DNA of 44,958 nucleotides from Protostelium mycophagum (lineage: Eukaryota > Evosea > Variosea > Protosteliida > Protosteliaceae): positions 1-44,958 of the forward strand of contig KV921037.1 in NCBI GenBank assembly GCA_002081555.1. The letters run 5' to 3'. Below, in pieces: positions 23,615 to 34,117 of the stretch (positions are counted from its first letter, which is position 1; each line of letters starts with the position of its first letter). The position numbers were made by a program, and so were the translations under genes. The notes under the pieces are model-generated. The model made no database searches, had not been told where the DNA came from, and saw nothing but the letters and a program-made list of their open reading frames with translations.

Positions 23615-24953
23615 TCATCTTCTTTGGCTCCTCCTCAGCTCTGCGTCCTCCTCTAAAGCGCTCTCGATCATCTCCGTTATCTCCTCTACCTTCTCATGTT
23701 TAGTCTGATTTGGTTCTTCATAAAGGATGTCACTACCAGCGCAAAGCGCCAGAAAAACCACTTTACAAACACGATGAGAAAGCATCACCTTTACAGCGGC
23801 GATCCTGATGCATTGGAGTAGTGTCTCGACAGATACAGCCGTTCCTCCTGCCTTCTGAATGGCACAGATCTCGCGATGTGAATTCAGAGTCAGTGTCATC
23901 TGTCCGTCCATTATGAGCTCCTCTTTGATCTGTGGATCCACGATCATGAGATCGCTTTCCTCAAAGAAGCCGAAGGTGATGCAGATGGGAAAGTGATGTA
24001 TACTCAGAGGGACAGGTTCCTTCTCTGAAGGTGGGTGCTGACATCTTCAGAAGGCGCTCGGTAAGATGGTAGTTCTGGTATTTTTGTTGCATTATTTTGG
24101 ACAGCTCTTTGAGCATATAACAAAGACATAAAATGGTCTTCTGCAGCTGTGCTGCGGTTGAAATTGGTTTTTATTTACCAAAAATAAGTCTGAATGTTCT
24201 GCAAAAAAGTTGATAGAACTTCAATTTCTTTGTGAAAAGGGCTGAATTATTTCTTTTAGACAGAGGTGTCTTCCTCTTTAAAGAGAGAATTCACGGACGA
24301 GAATAAATATTGGAGGATATAGACATACCACTGTGACTTCATTTCCGATGATGGTGGTTGAAGGTCTTCTGAAGTGCATGAGAGCAGCAATAGTGGCGAT
24401 ACTCGCACAATCTGTTAAATTCCCCATGTTGTCCAACACATGGATATCACATCTCACCGACCACACCTCACATTTTTAATGTTTGATTGATGATCACCAT
24501 CTTCTCACCTTCTCCGAAGCAATAATACACAAAGCCTCACTGTCTATAGCTCTACTCTCCCTCAAACCTCGCTCCACAACACGTCCCAATTCTACATGTT
24601 GATCTGTTGTTCTTCCAATCTCGAAATTGGGATCTGACATTGGGGAGAACTCAACATTAAAATGAAAGAACCCTTCTGTAGGTCTGTCCCTGAAAGGTTC
24701 CACCACTTCCGCACGGACTGAAGTCAGAACTCGTGTGCCTCCTAATTGGACCTGATTGATTCAACATGACAAAATGATCTGAGATTCTATGCACCTCCAC
24801 ATGCCCTGTGACACCAGATCCAAATGTGATCTTCAATTTTCTGAAATCATTAGGTCTCCTCCCATCGACTCTGAGCTTCTCTTTCAAGCCATCTAATATG
24901 AATTTACTCTCATTAAGAGAGACTATTGATTCATTCTTTAGTATCGCCTTCAT
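23615..24953 (-). CDS. EXOSC9: Exosome subunit RRP45 (EXOSC9)
   Basis: RNase PH-like ring subunit of the 3'-5' RNA exosome (nucleus and cytoplasm), a structural member without catalysis of its own. The start at 24953 gives MKAILKNESIVSLNESKF, then LRVDGRRPNDFRKLKITFGS, matching the LDGR-D-R signature of the family. Next come FHFNVEFSPMSDPNFEIGR, ESRAIDSEALCIIASEKV, then VRCDIHVLDNMGNLTDCASI and ATIAALMHFRRPSTTIIGNE. The last exon reads MDGQMTLTLNSHREICAIQK and closes on an acidic helix (ESALEEDAELRRSQRR) with TGA at 23615 and AATAAA within a few bases. The long acidic C-tail of vertebrate EXOSC9 is missing; short tails are common in other phyla. Divergent from VPS26. Introns are tens of bases to about 200. 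Confidence 0.92.
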
Positions 24954-25036
24954 CTGAATGCAAAATGAGAAATTCTGAAAAATATCAAAAAAACATTTTC
25001 ATTTTTTTTGCCTCCCCGGTTGCATCGTTAACGATA
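24954..25036. promoter_or_regulatory. Divergent promoter, EXOSC9 / VPS26
   Basis: 83 bases between the two start codons, with A- and T-runs in the centre and GTTAACGATAATGG at the VPS26 start. Shared core promoter by position only. Confidence 0.5.
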
Positions 25037-27436
25037 ATGGTGAGCCTCCTTCTCCTCTATGACCTATCTGAAATCACCTAACAGTTGTCTCTGTTCAATA
25101 CGGGCGTGACGATAAACATCTCACTGGATCGTCGAGACCACAATAACGTGAGCTTACAAGTCCATCACTATCATTTCGTTCTATTTTTCTTGCATGTTTT
25201 ACTTAATGACGCAGAATAAACATGGAAAGAGGACGATGTATCATGGCATGCCTCTATTTGCTTCAGATGAGCCGTTGAGAGGGAGTGTGGAAATATCTCT
25301 GCAATCGGGAAAGTCTTTGAGCCATTCTGGCATCAAGATCGAATTACTTGGACAGATCAGTGAGTCATCAGGAATATTATTAAACTCTGTCATCTGTTAC
25401 ATCCGTCTTCGTCATTGACATGATTGCGCTTCACGACAGTATATTACATCGCGACAAAGAAATCGAAATGATCTAATGCACTTATTTCGCCCAAGCAACA
25501 CACAGCTGTGAATCCTTTAGATCACGCTGCTGCCATCAAAAATGTTGATTGAAAACATGATACAGAATAAATGATTAATCTCATAAAAGTCACCGGCGGG
25601 ATGAGGAACAAGCCGTTTATTTTTCAATCTCTTACTTCAGAGCTTTCATCGTCTGGAGAATTGATTAAAGACTGCTCCCTCCCCTTTGAATTTCTCAACT
25701 TCACCAAAGGTGAGCAACATCACATGTCATCCATCGTGATGACCTCTATAGAGTACGAGAGTTACATGGGTAAGAATGTCAGTTTGAGGTGAGCCTCATC
25801 TTTCAGTTTCATGATGATTGAGATGGATGTAGATATATTGTGAGGGCAACAATCGTGCGTTCTTTAAAGGTGATATTAATTTATATTCACTTGAAAACAA
25901 TTTTTATCATGCTTTGATACGAATGTAGTCCTTTTTAAAAATCTGCGGTAGTTACCATAGAACACCGCGGTATGAAACCGTGATTCAAATAATTCCCACC
26001 ACATAATATTATAAAAAAAATATTAAAAATTAATTATTCTGGTGCTGATTTTGTGATAGACGGATATATCCAAAGAGATGGAGGTCGCGGTACAAACCTA
26101 CGGAAAATCAAGTGACACACAAAATAGCATAAAGATGGAGGTAAATACATCTATATTCATATATAAATACACATATATAAATACAATGTGCATAATTGCC
26201 ACAAGAGTGATGTCGCTGAGGATTTTGCTGTGATGTTTAAAATTGAAGTGTCTGCTGTCTTGGCTTTGCAAGATGTGTCTGACATCGTTTCGTGCCGCAT
26301 TGTGGCATACAGGCATCTGTAATGCGGCAAATCCGCAGTAGAAACATCGCTGCAATGAATTCAAAAACTTTAAATATTTACAATATTAGGTAGGGATAGA
26401 GAACCGCCTTCACATCGAATTTGAATACGATAAGTCACGGTAATTCATTTATTTTATTTAAAATGACCATCTACAACCAGAAGTTTGACGAGCCAAGGTA
26501 CCATTTCACGGATGTTGTCATCGGAAAGATCTATTTCTTGGTGGTTAACGTGCCCGTAAAACACATGGAACTACAACTCCTCCGAAAGGAGGTCATCGGG
26601 GCAGGTGTGACATCGATGTACACTCATGACTTTTTTGACACGTCTCAGGAGATGAGGCTTACTCTGAAGTAGAGATGCTGCACAAGTGATTATTCAAATT
26701 CCACCAGAGCAGTTTTGGCTGCTTTCCAATTTTTTATGCATGCTTTTGTTGGTTTGCGGAAACAGCTGCAAAATGTTGGCACCACAATAGACACTGCGGC
26801 AGAGCCGCAATTATTGTCAGTATGAACAGAAACATAGTGAAAGCCTCAGTAAAATGTTGTCGCAACACAATAGACAATGAGGCAGAGCCGCAGCACAATA
26901 GAATTGTTGGCAGCGCAAGTCTGCCGAAACAAGAATGCACTGACAAATGATCAGGTATGAGATCATGGATGGAGCACCAGCCTCTGGAGAATCTATTCCC
27001 GTCAGAATGTTTCTGAGCGCCTTCCCGCTGACCCCGTCTTATAGAAATGTCCACTCCAAGTTTTCGGTTCGCTACTTCATCAACCTGATTCTAGTTGACA
27101 ACACGGACAGAAGGTGATGTCCCAGTTTGACTTGAGTCAAAGCATATGGGATTTGTATGATGACTATAGAGTACATGTTTGCGGCTTTGCCGACCACAAA
27201 ATACACACTTCGCCTCGGTGTGCAACATCACACATGAAAGATCATAAAAAATAACTGGCACAATGGCTGACATGAGGAGGTATTTTAAATCAGAGGAGAT
27301 ATTCTTGTACAGACGTGCGCCAAGAAAGTCCAAAGGAAAACAAGCGAGAGATTCAGCCAACGAAAACACAGACAACAACAGCAACCAGACAACGACAGCA
27401 ACGGATGAGTCCGTGGCAGATTCTGAGCAGAAATAA
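25037..27436 (+). CDS. VPS26: Retromer subunit VPS26
   Basis: Arrestin-fold subunit of the retromer cargo-recognition trimer on endosomes. Exons read in order: LSLFNTGVTINISLDRRDH; MYHGMPLFASDEPLRGSVEI; SLSHSGIKIELLGQI; NDLMHLFRPSNTQ; GELIKDCSLPFEFLNFTK; EYESYMGKNVSLR; YIVRATIVRSLK; RLHIEFEYDKSR region near 26410-26450; YHFTDVVIGKIYFLVVNVPV and KHMELQLLRKEVIGAG (about 26500-26610); EIMDGAPASGESIPV; FSVRYFINLILVDNTDRR (about 27060-27115); and a Lys/Asn/Thr-rich tail ending at 27436. The stop overlaps AATAAA. The only ATG that fits is followed at once by GTGAGC, so coding exon 1 is just the start codon. The long introns at 26670-26950 and 27116-27270 carry TGCGG palindromes. The A versus B paralogue cannot be assigned. 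Confidence 0.92.
26323..26337. repeat. Dispersed 15-bp palindrome, copy in VPS26 intron
   Basis: TGCGGCAAATCCGCA; the outer 5-base arms are perfect and the inner pair has diverged. Two more copies follow at 26795 and about 26882. Confidence 0.65.
26795..26809. repeat. Dispersed 15-bp palindrome, copy in VPS26 intron
   Basis: TGCGGCAGAGCCGCA, identical to the copy at 19136. A slightly degraded copy (GGCAGAGCCGCAGC) starts about 86 bases further on. The sequence around the two also repeats (TGTTG-C-CAACACAATAGACA-like), so this is a local duplication of a longer unit. Confidence 0.75.
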
Positions 27437-27589
27437 ATAATTCGGGATTTTTATGGGTTTTTATTTCAATTTTGCGGAACAGCAACTCCTCATAAAGACA
27501 GGAGGTCATCGTATGTGAGGAAGAGGGTATGAGACAAAACATTGACTGACAAATGTAGAGTTACATACGAGTGAACAGACAGTTACCAT

Positions 27590-29540
27590 ATGGGGACGGC
27601 CTTCTCTAAAAGAGATCCGGCAAGAGAGGCGTATGCCGCGTCCGTACAGCCATATACTGTTCCAACAGGTCTATACGGCCAATGCGCTTGGGAGGCGAAG
27701 GTAATTACTCTTTCTTGTGAATACCATAACGTGAGAAGGTCATTCGAAGGCTTGTAATTAATAAGAAAGTCGCTCCTTTATACCCTGGAAAAGAGGAAGC
27801 CGCTCTCACCTTGGCAGATTTAGATTATGAGGAATGTCCCATATGTTTCCTGGTAGGTCTTGAGACGATTCTAATAGTATTACGAGAGATACACTTTCAT
27901 CCCTCCAAATATCATGATCCGTCGTGTGGCATCGATAAAAATGGTCACACTAAACATTGACCGAAACAGTTTTATCCAGGAGGGCTCAACAGGACACAAT
28001 GTTGTAAAAAAGGAATGTGCACCGAGTGTTTCTTCCAGATACGAAAGCCAAATCTACCTGCGAGGTGTGCACTTTTACATCTTCCACCGGCAAACCATTG
28101 AAAACATGGATATTATGTCCATCGAAGATGTATTTGTACGCGGTCTTTGTGTTGATCAGTGATTTCGTTTGGATCATTTTCGAATGACCTCAGCATTTCT
28201 ACGATAATATTTTAGCAGAGCTGCGGGATGATTGATCAAGAACATCATCCTCATAGAACACTAATCAAATGGAATCTAATGAAAAAATCTGATCAGATTC
28301 AGCTGCCCATTTTGTAACAAAGCCGAATTTTCGGTAATATTTACTGGTCCTTTATCCAACGAAGAGAAAGAGAAGGAAGCACAGGTCAAAGTAAAGACAC
28401 AAAAAAATATTAAAAAATGCAGGAGCAGCAGCGCGTTTTAGAACTAAAAATCAAAATCAGAAATGAAGAGATTCAACAAGATATACAGAGGGAGAATGAT
28501 AGGAAGTCAAGACTAAGCGATCAGAGCTTGGAGATAGACACAGGTAAGATGTCATAACGAGTCATGTGGATGTCATGGCTGACGTCTTGACAGGGGCACA
28601 AAATATTGTGCCGAAGACGCCCGAACAGAATTCTCCGGATCACATTTCGCCGAGTTGGCCCGGCGAGTTTTGGCCGAGAGTAAGTCATCCATCTCTTCAT
28701 GTCATCTCCCACCACAATCTGGACCACTTTTTACCCTGAAAGATTCACGTTAATCCCCGTGCTGATTCGCGGTAGAGCCCCGGATCGGCGTCATCAGATA
28801 TAGAACAAGTATTATTAGACGAGGCTATCAGGTTGTCACTTTTAAATTCGGAAGACAATGCACAAATTCCACAAGAAAATGGTACAGAAAATTTTATTTC
28901 CAAGAAATTGAATCGAGATAGACACGACAGAGACGATTGTAGAGGAGATGCAAGAACGGCGGAGCACAGACGCAGAGAGTTCCCAACAAAACGTAAATCT
29001 CTCGACATTTCGGCCGATTGGCGCCAGATCCTAAATTCAAAATGAGATTTTTTCGGAGATTGGAAACGATGCTGATGAATGAAGGAAGGAAGAGGGGAGA
29101 GAAGAACACCGATCATTGAATTGAATTTAGAACATGACAGTGAAGAAGAAGAAGCCCCGATGTGAGTGTTAGAGTATACTCACCAAAATCATCATCTACA
29201 ACCCACTTGTGCTGTTGTTTTTGTCCGCTGGACCTTCTGCGGTGGAGCCGCAAACAACGGATTTAAAATATATTCAGCGCTGTCACGCAGATGTCATTTC
29301 AAAAAACATGTGATCTCATCCTGTTGTGTTTCGGAACAAAATATTTTCTAAAGAAATACCGGAGGTTTTTTTATATTTCATAGAGGAGGCCAGGTCGATT
29401 TGGGAGAGAGGAGGACTCCACAGCCAAGTCCACACCACATGAATATAGAACAAGACTGCAGTGGAAGTGTCTCACAGGAGAGTGATGAGGAGGATCTCGC
29501 ACTGGCGTTGGCGTTGTCTATGGGTACAAGAAGCTCGTAG
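27590..29540 (+). CDS. Sip5/GW2-like RING protein with ubiquitin-interacting motifs
   Basis: Probable E3 ubiquitin ligase. The start MGTAFSKRDPARE at 27590 fits an N-myristoylation signal (Gly2, Ser6). Then LVINKKVAPLYPGKEE, LDYEECPICFL and, across an intron, FYPGGLNRTQCCKKGMCTEC and CPFCNKAEFSVIFTG: an eight-Cys RING variant in the layout of fungal Sip5 and plant GW2/DA2. The conserved helix after it is present (EQQRVLELKIKIRNEEIQQD, about 28425-28485). The C-terminal part is disordered and carries two UIM-like helices: IEQVLLDEAIRLSLL (about 28800-28845) and EEDLALALALSMG just before the TAG at 29540. Joins across the RING (AG + C giving Ser) are frame-consistent. The route between about 28560 and 29440 is less certain. 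The intron copy TGCGGTGGAGCCGCA lies at 29238. Confidence 0.78.
29238..29252. repeat. Dispersed 15-bp palindrome, copy near 29.24 kb
   Basis: TGCGGTGGAGCCGCA in a non-coding stretch of the RING gene; arms TGCGG/CCGCA with one inner mismatch. Confidence 0.65.
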
Positions 29541-29633
29541 AGAAGATAAAAATAGATTAAAACAAGTGTCCGTCAAAAATCTGTATCTCTTCGTCGTGCG
29601 ATGGCACTTTGATGCTCTTTACATGCTGGTGTT

Positions 29634-30857
29634 TTAGGGAGCTAGAATGGTCATCTCAATCTTGGCTAGGTTCATCAGAGATCCGCAGGTTTGCCATTCT
29701 GAATGTGGGTAAGCGCAGATTAAATGTACATGTATGTACTCACTTTTGTGCATATGTTGCAGACAATTTCCGTTCCATCTCATTATATGAAGCGACCAAT
29801 TGCTTTTCCATGTTTTCGTATTGAGCCATCAGTTGTCTCTCTTTTCGAGCGAGCATGGACTCTTTCTGTTGTATCTTGATTTCTCTGGCTGAAAGTTCTG
29901 CCTCTTTGGCTTGTAGTTGTCTTTGCCTCTGTATCAGCCTGATGATGATTAGCTAATTCTGAAAACACAAAAATGTGAGAATCGTATACGCACATCGTCT
30001 CTCCTGGTTCTGGCGTTTTCGACCTCGAACGATTTCTCCGCGAATCAGAGTCTTCGCGCTCGCAGCTACTCTTATCCTCGCTGCTGTTGTAGCAGTCTAT
30101 GCCACCACTCCCATGCTTATCGCCACTAAATACTTTTTCCTCAGAACTATTCTTCTTCTTCTGTTGTTGTGAAGAAATTTCCGTGTGTATCGCGATCAAA
30201 TGCTCCAAGTGTGTCCTCTCTTTTCTCATCTTTCGCCTCTCTTCCACGATCCTCTCCAATGTCTGGTCTAACTCTGTCTGCGTAGCTCTCGAGTTGTCAT
30301 CGTCCACGGGGCGCGCTTTGCCCTCACTCTGTGTCATCCTCGGTCTTCTATCCGCAATACTTTCCAGTGTCTCTCTCCTTTGCATCCTCTCTTGTGCGGT
30401 CTTGTTCTTTGCGGGACCGTTTCTTTCAAAAAATCGGAATTTCGAAAACTTAAGGTCCTGGAAGTCATTCTGCTGAAATCCGGAAATACGGAAAATTGAC
30501 TCTTATCTCCATTTATTACTATGGTAACTTCCTACTATCTGGTATTTTCCCACAGATTTTCTCCGAGAACAAGAAATTCACCGATCTTTCTCCATTCTTT
30601 TGACGCGAACAATCTGTTAAATCTATCAGAATCCAAATAAAGGCCCAGAACCGATATTTTCTTGAGAAAACTCTCGTTTTCTACTCGATTAATCGACCAC
30701 CACATGTCCTTTTACTTTCAGAAAAAATATGAAATATTAAGAGAATTTCAACACGAAGAATATCTTCTGATACCTGAGGAAGCCACCCCCACCACATTTG
30801 CATTTCAAAAGGTTCATGTCCCTCTTTGATCATCAACGTCAACATCTGCGACGCCAT
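29634..30857 (-). CDS. Coiled-coil protein of unknown function
   Basis: Start MASQMLTLMIKEGHEPFEM at 30857, with WWGWLPQ at the end of exon 1. Exon 2 (about 30540-30690) reads SVLGLYLDSDRFNRLFASK and EWRKIGEFLVLGENLWENT. A long exon follows (about 30010-30475): a basic start, a coiled coil around LERIVEERRKMRKERTHLEH, then an acidic Ser/Arg tract. The next exon is a strong heptad coiled coil (LQAKEAELSAREIKIQQKES, then MAQYENMEKQLVASYNEMER), followed by a short last exon ending MTILAP with TAA at 29634. A centrosomal or ciliary role would suit the architecture, but no homolog is recognised. Convergent with the RING gene; only 93 bases between stops. Confidence 0.6.
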
Positions 30858-30904
30858 CGCCTATGATCGGTCAGGTGTTTGTCATTCTGCAGAACATGAA
30901 GATA

Positions 30905-32178
30905 TTAACGTCGTCGAAACACCACCATGAGGAAAGCGCCGTAGCCGGTCATGAGATGCCACCAGCCATGCAGCTCTAAGAGAAAAGCAAGAGGGCGGCC
31001 GAGTTGCATTTTCGCAAGAGTAAGCCAGTAGCACAAAATATTGTCAATGTTCCAACACACAAACCCGAAGAAGAAAGTGACAGCTCCCGTCAGGCAGACT
31101 TTCAAGACCTATTTCAAAGGAATGAGAAGAATCTTCAGAGAATATTCCGGGTGTTACCTGTGCCCTCTTTCTTCTGAGTTCTAAATCTGGATCATCTGCT
31201 CTGACCTCTGTTCGCAGCAGATGCAAGAATCGAATGAACGTCAAGATCTAAATAAATCTCGTTATATTTCAAATCATTTAATTTGAAATTTATAAATACC
31301 TGTATTGCCCCAAAACAAAATTGGTGGAAGGGGGCGAAACCTATTTTTAGTCATTTTTCACAGTTTTTGTTCGACTGAATGATACCGGTGTATAAATAAA
31401 TAGCTGAGACCGTGATGACGAGGGAGGACACGCCGACAGCGTTGATGATGATGCTTCTCCTCTGCACATGTTTTGGTTCTGTGTCTTTCACTGTTTCTAA
31501 GACGATGAATAGTACAGACGATTCAGCCTACTGGTTGTCAATTTCGGACTGGACAGCAGCGATCATATTGCATCCAATGTCATCTGTATGTTGTGGTTCT
31601 CGTTGTGTATCGCGGCAAAGCCGCGAGATAATTGAATTGAAGAAAGTTCACTCACAATAATCATTGGTATTTCATCTCCAAGCACTTGCCACTGTAGTCG
31701 TCAACATGTTTTTCAAATAAAAATTAATCTTTGGAAGATAAGCGACTGATTTTTACCTCCCACTTCAACGTCATATGAACTGTTTCTGATTAGCTCACTA
31801 ATGAATAAGATTTAACTACTCACACATCCATGATCCCATTGCAACACAAGACACACCGAGCCACAAGAAGATGTACCTCTTTGGGAGGTTGTATTTGAAA
31901 ATGCACCAGATGGCCAACACAACCATGAGTCCCCAGGCGTTTGTGATCGTATTTATGAATTCTGCGACATATCTGGACACAGCATAATCCTTCTCGCACC
32001 AGTTTAATGTTGCTGTTCTTCATTCGTCAGATTTATATATCTTCAAAGCCACTGATATATGCCTAATGATTCATATGTTCCTCATTTCAGGGAGTCAAAG
32101 TATGACATAAAGAACTCACGGAGGGCCCCAGTACGGATCAGTCTCCTCTACTTCAGGCCTCCAACCAATTTTATCCAT
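30905..32178 (-). CDS. ACER3: Alkaline ceramidase (ACER3-like)
   Basis: Multi-pass ER/Golgi membrane hydrolase that cleaves ceramide to sphingosine and fatty acid. The start MDKIGWRPEVEE at 32178 runs into DPYWGPPTATLNWCEKDYA across a 2+1 codon split, the family's N-terminal signature. Then VAEFINTITNAWGLMVVLA, FLWLGVSCVAMGSW, and a tiny exon VHMTLKWE giving the conserved zinc-site His, joined to WQVLGDEIPMII. The last exon holds GFVCWNIDNILCYWL and ELHGWWHLMTGYGAFL (about 30925-31060), with the two further zinc-site His residues, and stops at 30905. The order follows human ACER3 closely. Exons are very short (down to about 25-35 bases). The intron at 31570-31690 contains the CGCGGCAAAGCCGCG palindrome. 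The central membrane segments are the least certain joins. Confidence 0.87.
31611..31625. repeat. Dispersed 15-bp palindrome, copy in ceramidase intron
   Basis: CGCGGCAAAGCCGCG, six-base perfect arms around a three-base AAA loop. Confidence 0.75.
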
Positions 32179-32533
32179 TGCCACTCGGTCTGGATAAAAT
32201 GGGATTTGAGAAGGTCAATTTCGTTCGCAGAATTGAGGGAAGATGTGAAATTTGTGTATGTCACTCCTGGTCTTTGTGGATTGCAGAGTCACACAATGCA
32301 GCCTTTTGTAATGCAGCCATAGACAGTCACTCCCTCATAAATACGCTCACCATTGTAGTCGCTCTGCTGCTGATCCTCATGAATAGAAGGTGTTCCCTGG
32401 ACTTAGTCCGCGCACTGTCGCACACTGTCGCATGACACCATCGCATCTTCCCCATGTTTATTCAATAATTTAAAGACCGAAACCACAAGCTTCGTCTGGA
32501 AGACTTCTTCTGATCAAGTAACACTTTTAGACG
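32179..32533. other. Intergenic, ceramidase 5' side to kinase 3' side
   Basis: About 355 bases with no gene seen. It should hold the ceramidase promoter and the kinase 3' UTR. A small direct repeat, GCGCACTGTCGCACACTGTCG, lies near 32410. Confidence 0.4.
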
Positions 32534-33940
32534 TCATCCCATCTCTGGTAGTTCTTCATCACAGTCATAAATCCCCTCTGAATTGAATTTGGAAGACATC
32601 CAAATGAACTGCTTCACCAGCTCGGCAAAGGTCGGTCTCTCTTGCGGTTCTTCCCGCCAACATTTCTGTTGATGTGAATCGATCGATCATCATCATATGG
32701 AAGACACTCTTTACCTTCAGTATTTGGCTGTAGTGTGTGTGCATGTCATGGGGAATGGGTGGTCTTGATCCTTTCAAAACGGCTGAAGGGATGTCGAATA
32801 GTGTGAGATCCGCAAACGGTTCTTGTGCGCTCCACAGCTCCCACATGACTGGTCGATCAGCGTCATCATCGTGCGATTGTTGACTTACTGATTGCGAATG
32901 AGTAGACATCGGCCATTTGTGTATACATTTCTGATTTGAAGATCTCAGGCGCCATCCATGCTGTGACGATATCAATTTTTGACACATGTCACTCTGGTGA
33001 ATTTGAAAATAAAAATAAAATAAAACCTGGGGTGCCCCTTCCTCCCTTGAGATTCCCATCTACAACTCGAGAACACCCGAAATCGATTATCTTGCATCTC
33101 AAATCCTTGTTCACCTGCCTCACGTTAACTACCGTGTCTCTTCACCTTAGTTACCATGATATTCTGGGGCTTCAAGTCTCTGTGTATCACATTGAGAGAG
33201 TGCAGATATGCCATTCCTTTGCATATTTCCAGACAAAAAGAGACGCGTCCTCTAAAGTCTACGAATTGGGCGCATTCGTTCAGGAATTCAGAGAGGGTTC
33301 CTTTAGACATCAACTCGCTCACGATGAAGGGTGAACTCTCTTTTGTACAAGCTCCGTATACTTGAGTCAAGTTCTCATTCTACGAGGTGTCATCTTGATG
33401 CATCACGTGACATCATGTCGTGATGACGATGGAATGACGTCTTACCTGCACTAAAGACATCATGGCGATCTCATTTGTGAAATCATCGAAGTCCCAAGAG
33501 ATCAGATTGGGCTCGAACTTTTTGATCGCGACGTCCTTGCCCCTCCACTTGCCTCTATACACCTTTGCTGACGCTCCCTGAGCGATCAAGCTCATCTACA
33601 ACGCTCAGTTCGTCCGTCTACAACGAGGATCTTCCGGATATTACCGTCTCTAGTTCTGTCGTTGTGATCTCTGTGTGAACTGTTATCTGTAGCGCGCTTG
33701 CCATGTTGACCAACTCTTGCAATAAGCCTCTGTTGAGTATCTTCACTCGCAGTCCTGATATACTCTCCGCTGTTGAATAAATATCAAAAATCGAAAAGAA
33801 ATGGCAATCTACAACAGTTACGTACAAGGCCAACCCCCAGCCGCCAGAGAGATGATGGCCCTCCTTCTTAGCTCTTGGTCGTTTGTGATCTGCGTGAGGT
33901 CCATCAGATATTCCACTTCCTCTGATGTCAACGCTCCCAT
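32534..33940 (-). CDS. TKL-family protein kinase
   Basis: Probable cytosolic or membrane-tethered Ser/Thr kinase. The start MGALTSEEVEYLMD at 33940 has Gly2/Ser6, fitting N-myristoylation. A roughly 100-residue helical N-terminus precedes the kinase domain (SLAAGGWP, VNMASALQITVHTEI). Kinase motifs: glycine loop QGASAKVYRGKW (about 33545-33585); VAIKKF with the lysine (about 33525); HRDLKPQN (about 33160-33190); DFGCSR (about 33060-33085); WMAPEIFKSEMYTQMADVYS (about 32890-32960); and LWELWSAQEPF, then the Arg of PQERPTFAEL near 32620. It stops after DCDEELPEMG at 32534. All catalytic residues are present, so it should be active. Introns are 45-60 bases; the intron before the glycine loop carries two CGTTGTAG words, one of them the acceptor. 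Substrate and pathway unknown. Confidence 0.87.
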
Positions 33941-34012
33941 CTTGGCTTTTTTCTCTGGATTTTTCAGAGATTTTATTTCAAGATATTTTCTCCGGTTATT
34001 TTTATAGATTAT

Positions 34013-34117
34013 AAGTAAAGACCTGCGGAGTCCGACTCTCTCGGTAACATAACGTGACTCGATTTCGGAGTCACGGTAGCTTACCGTGCGGGAGTCGGAC
34101 TCCGCAGGTCTTTACTT
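34013..34117. repeat. Foldback MITE-like element, family B copy 2
   Basis: 105-bp palindromic element: left arm AAGTAAAGACCTGCGGAGTC, perfectly complementary right arm (26-base arms at 34013-34038 and 34092-34117). The centre is GTGACTCGATTTCGGAGTCAC followed by GGTAGCTTACC. Copy 1 is at 12798. The right arm overlaps the stop codon of the adjacent minus-strand gene (34112-34114). Exact boundaries and target duplication are unclear. Confidence 0.85.

Noticed and set aside
26455-26475. ATCTACAACC word in VPS26 as a repeat copy
   Set aside because: It encodes conserved VPS26 residues just before YHFTDVVIGK; chance match.
33050-33085. GTTGTAGATGG word in the kinase as an intron signal
   Set aside because: It is coding here (DFGCSRVVDGN of the activation segment).
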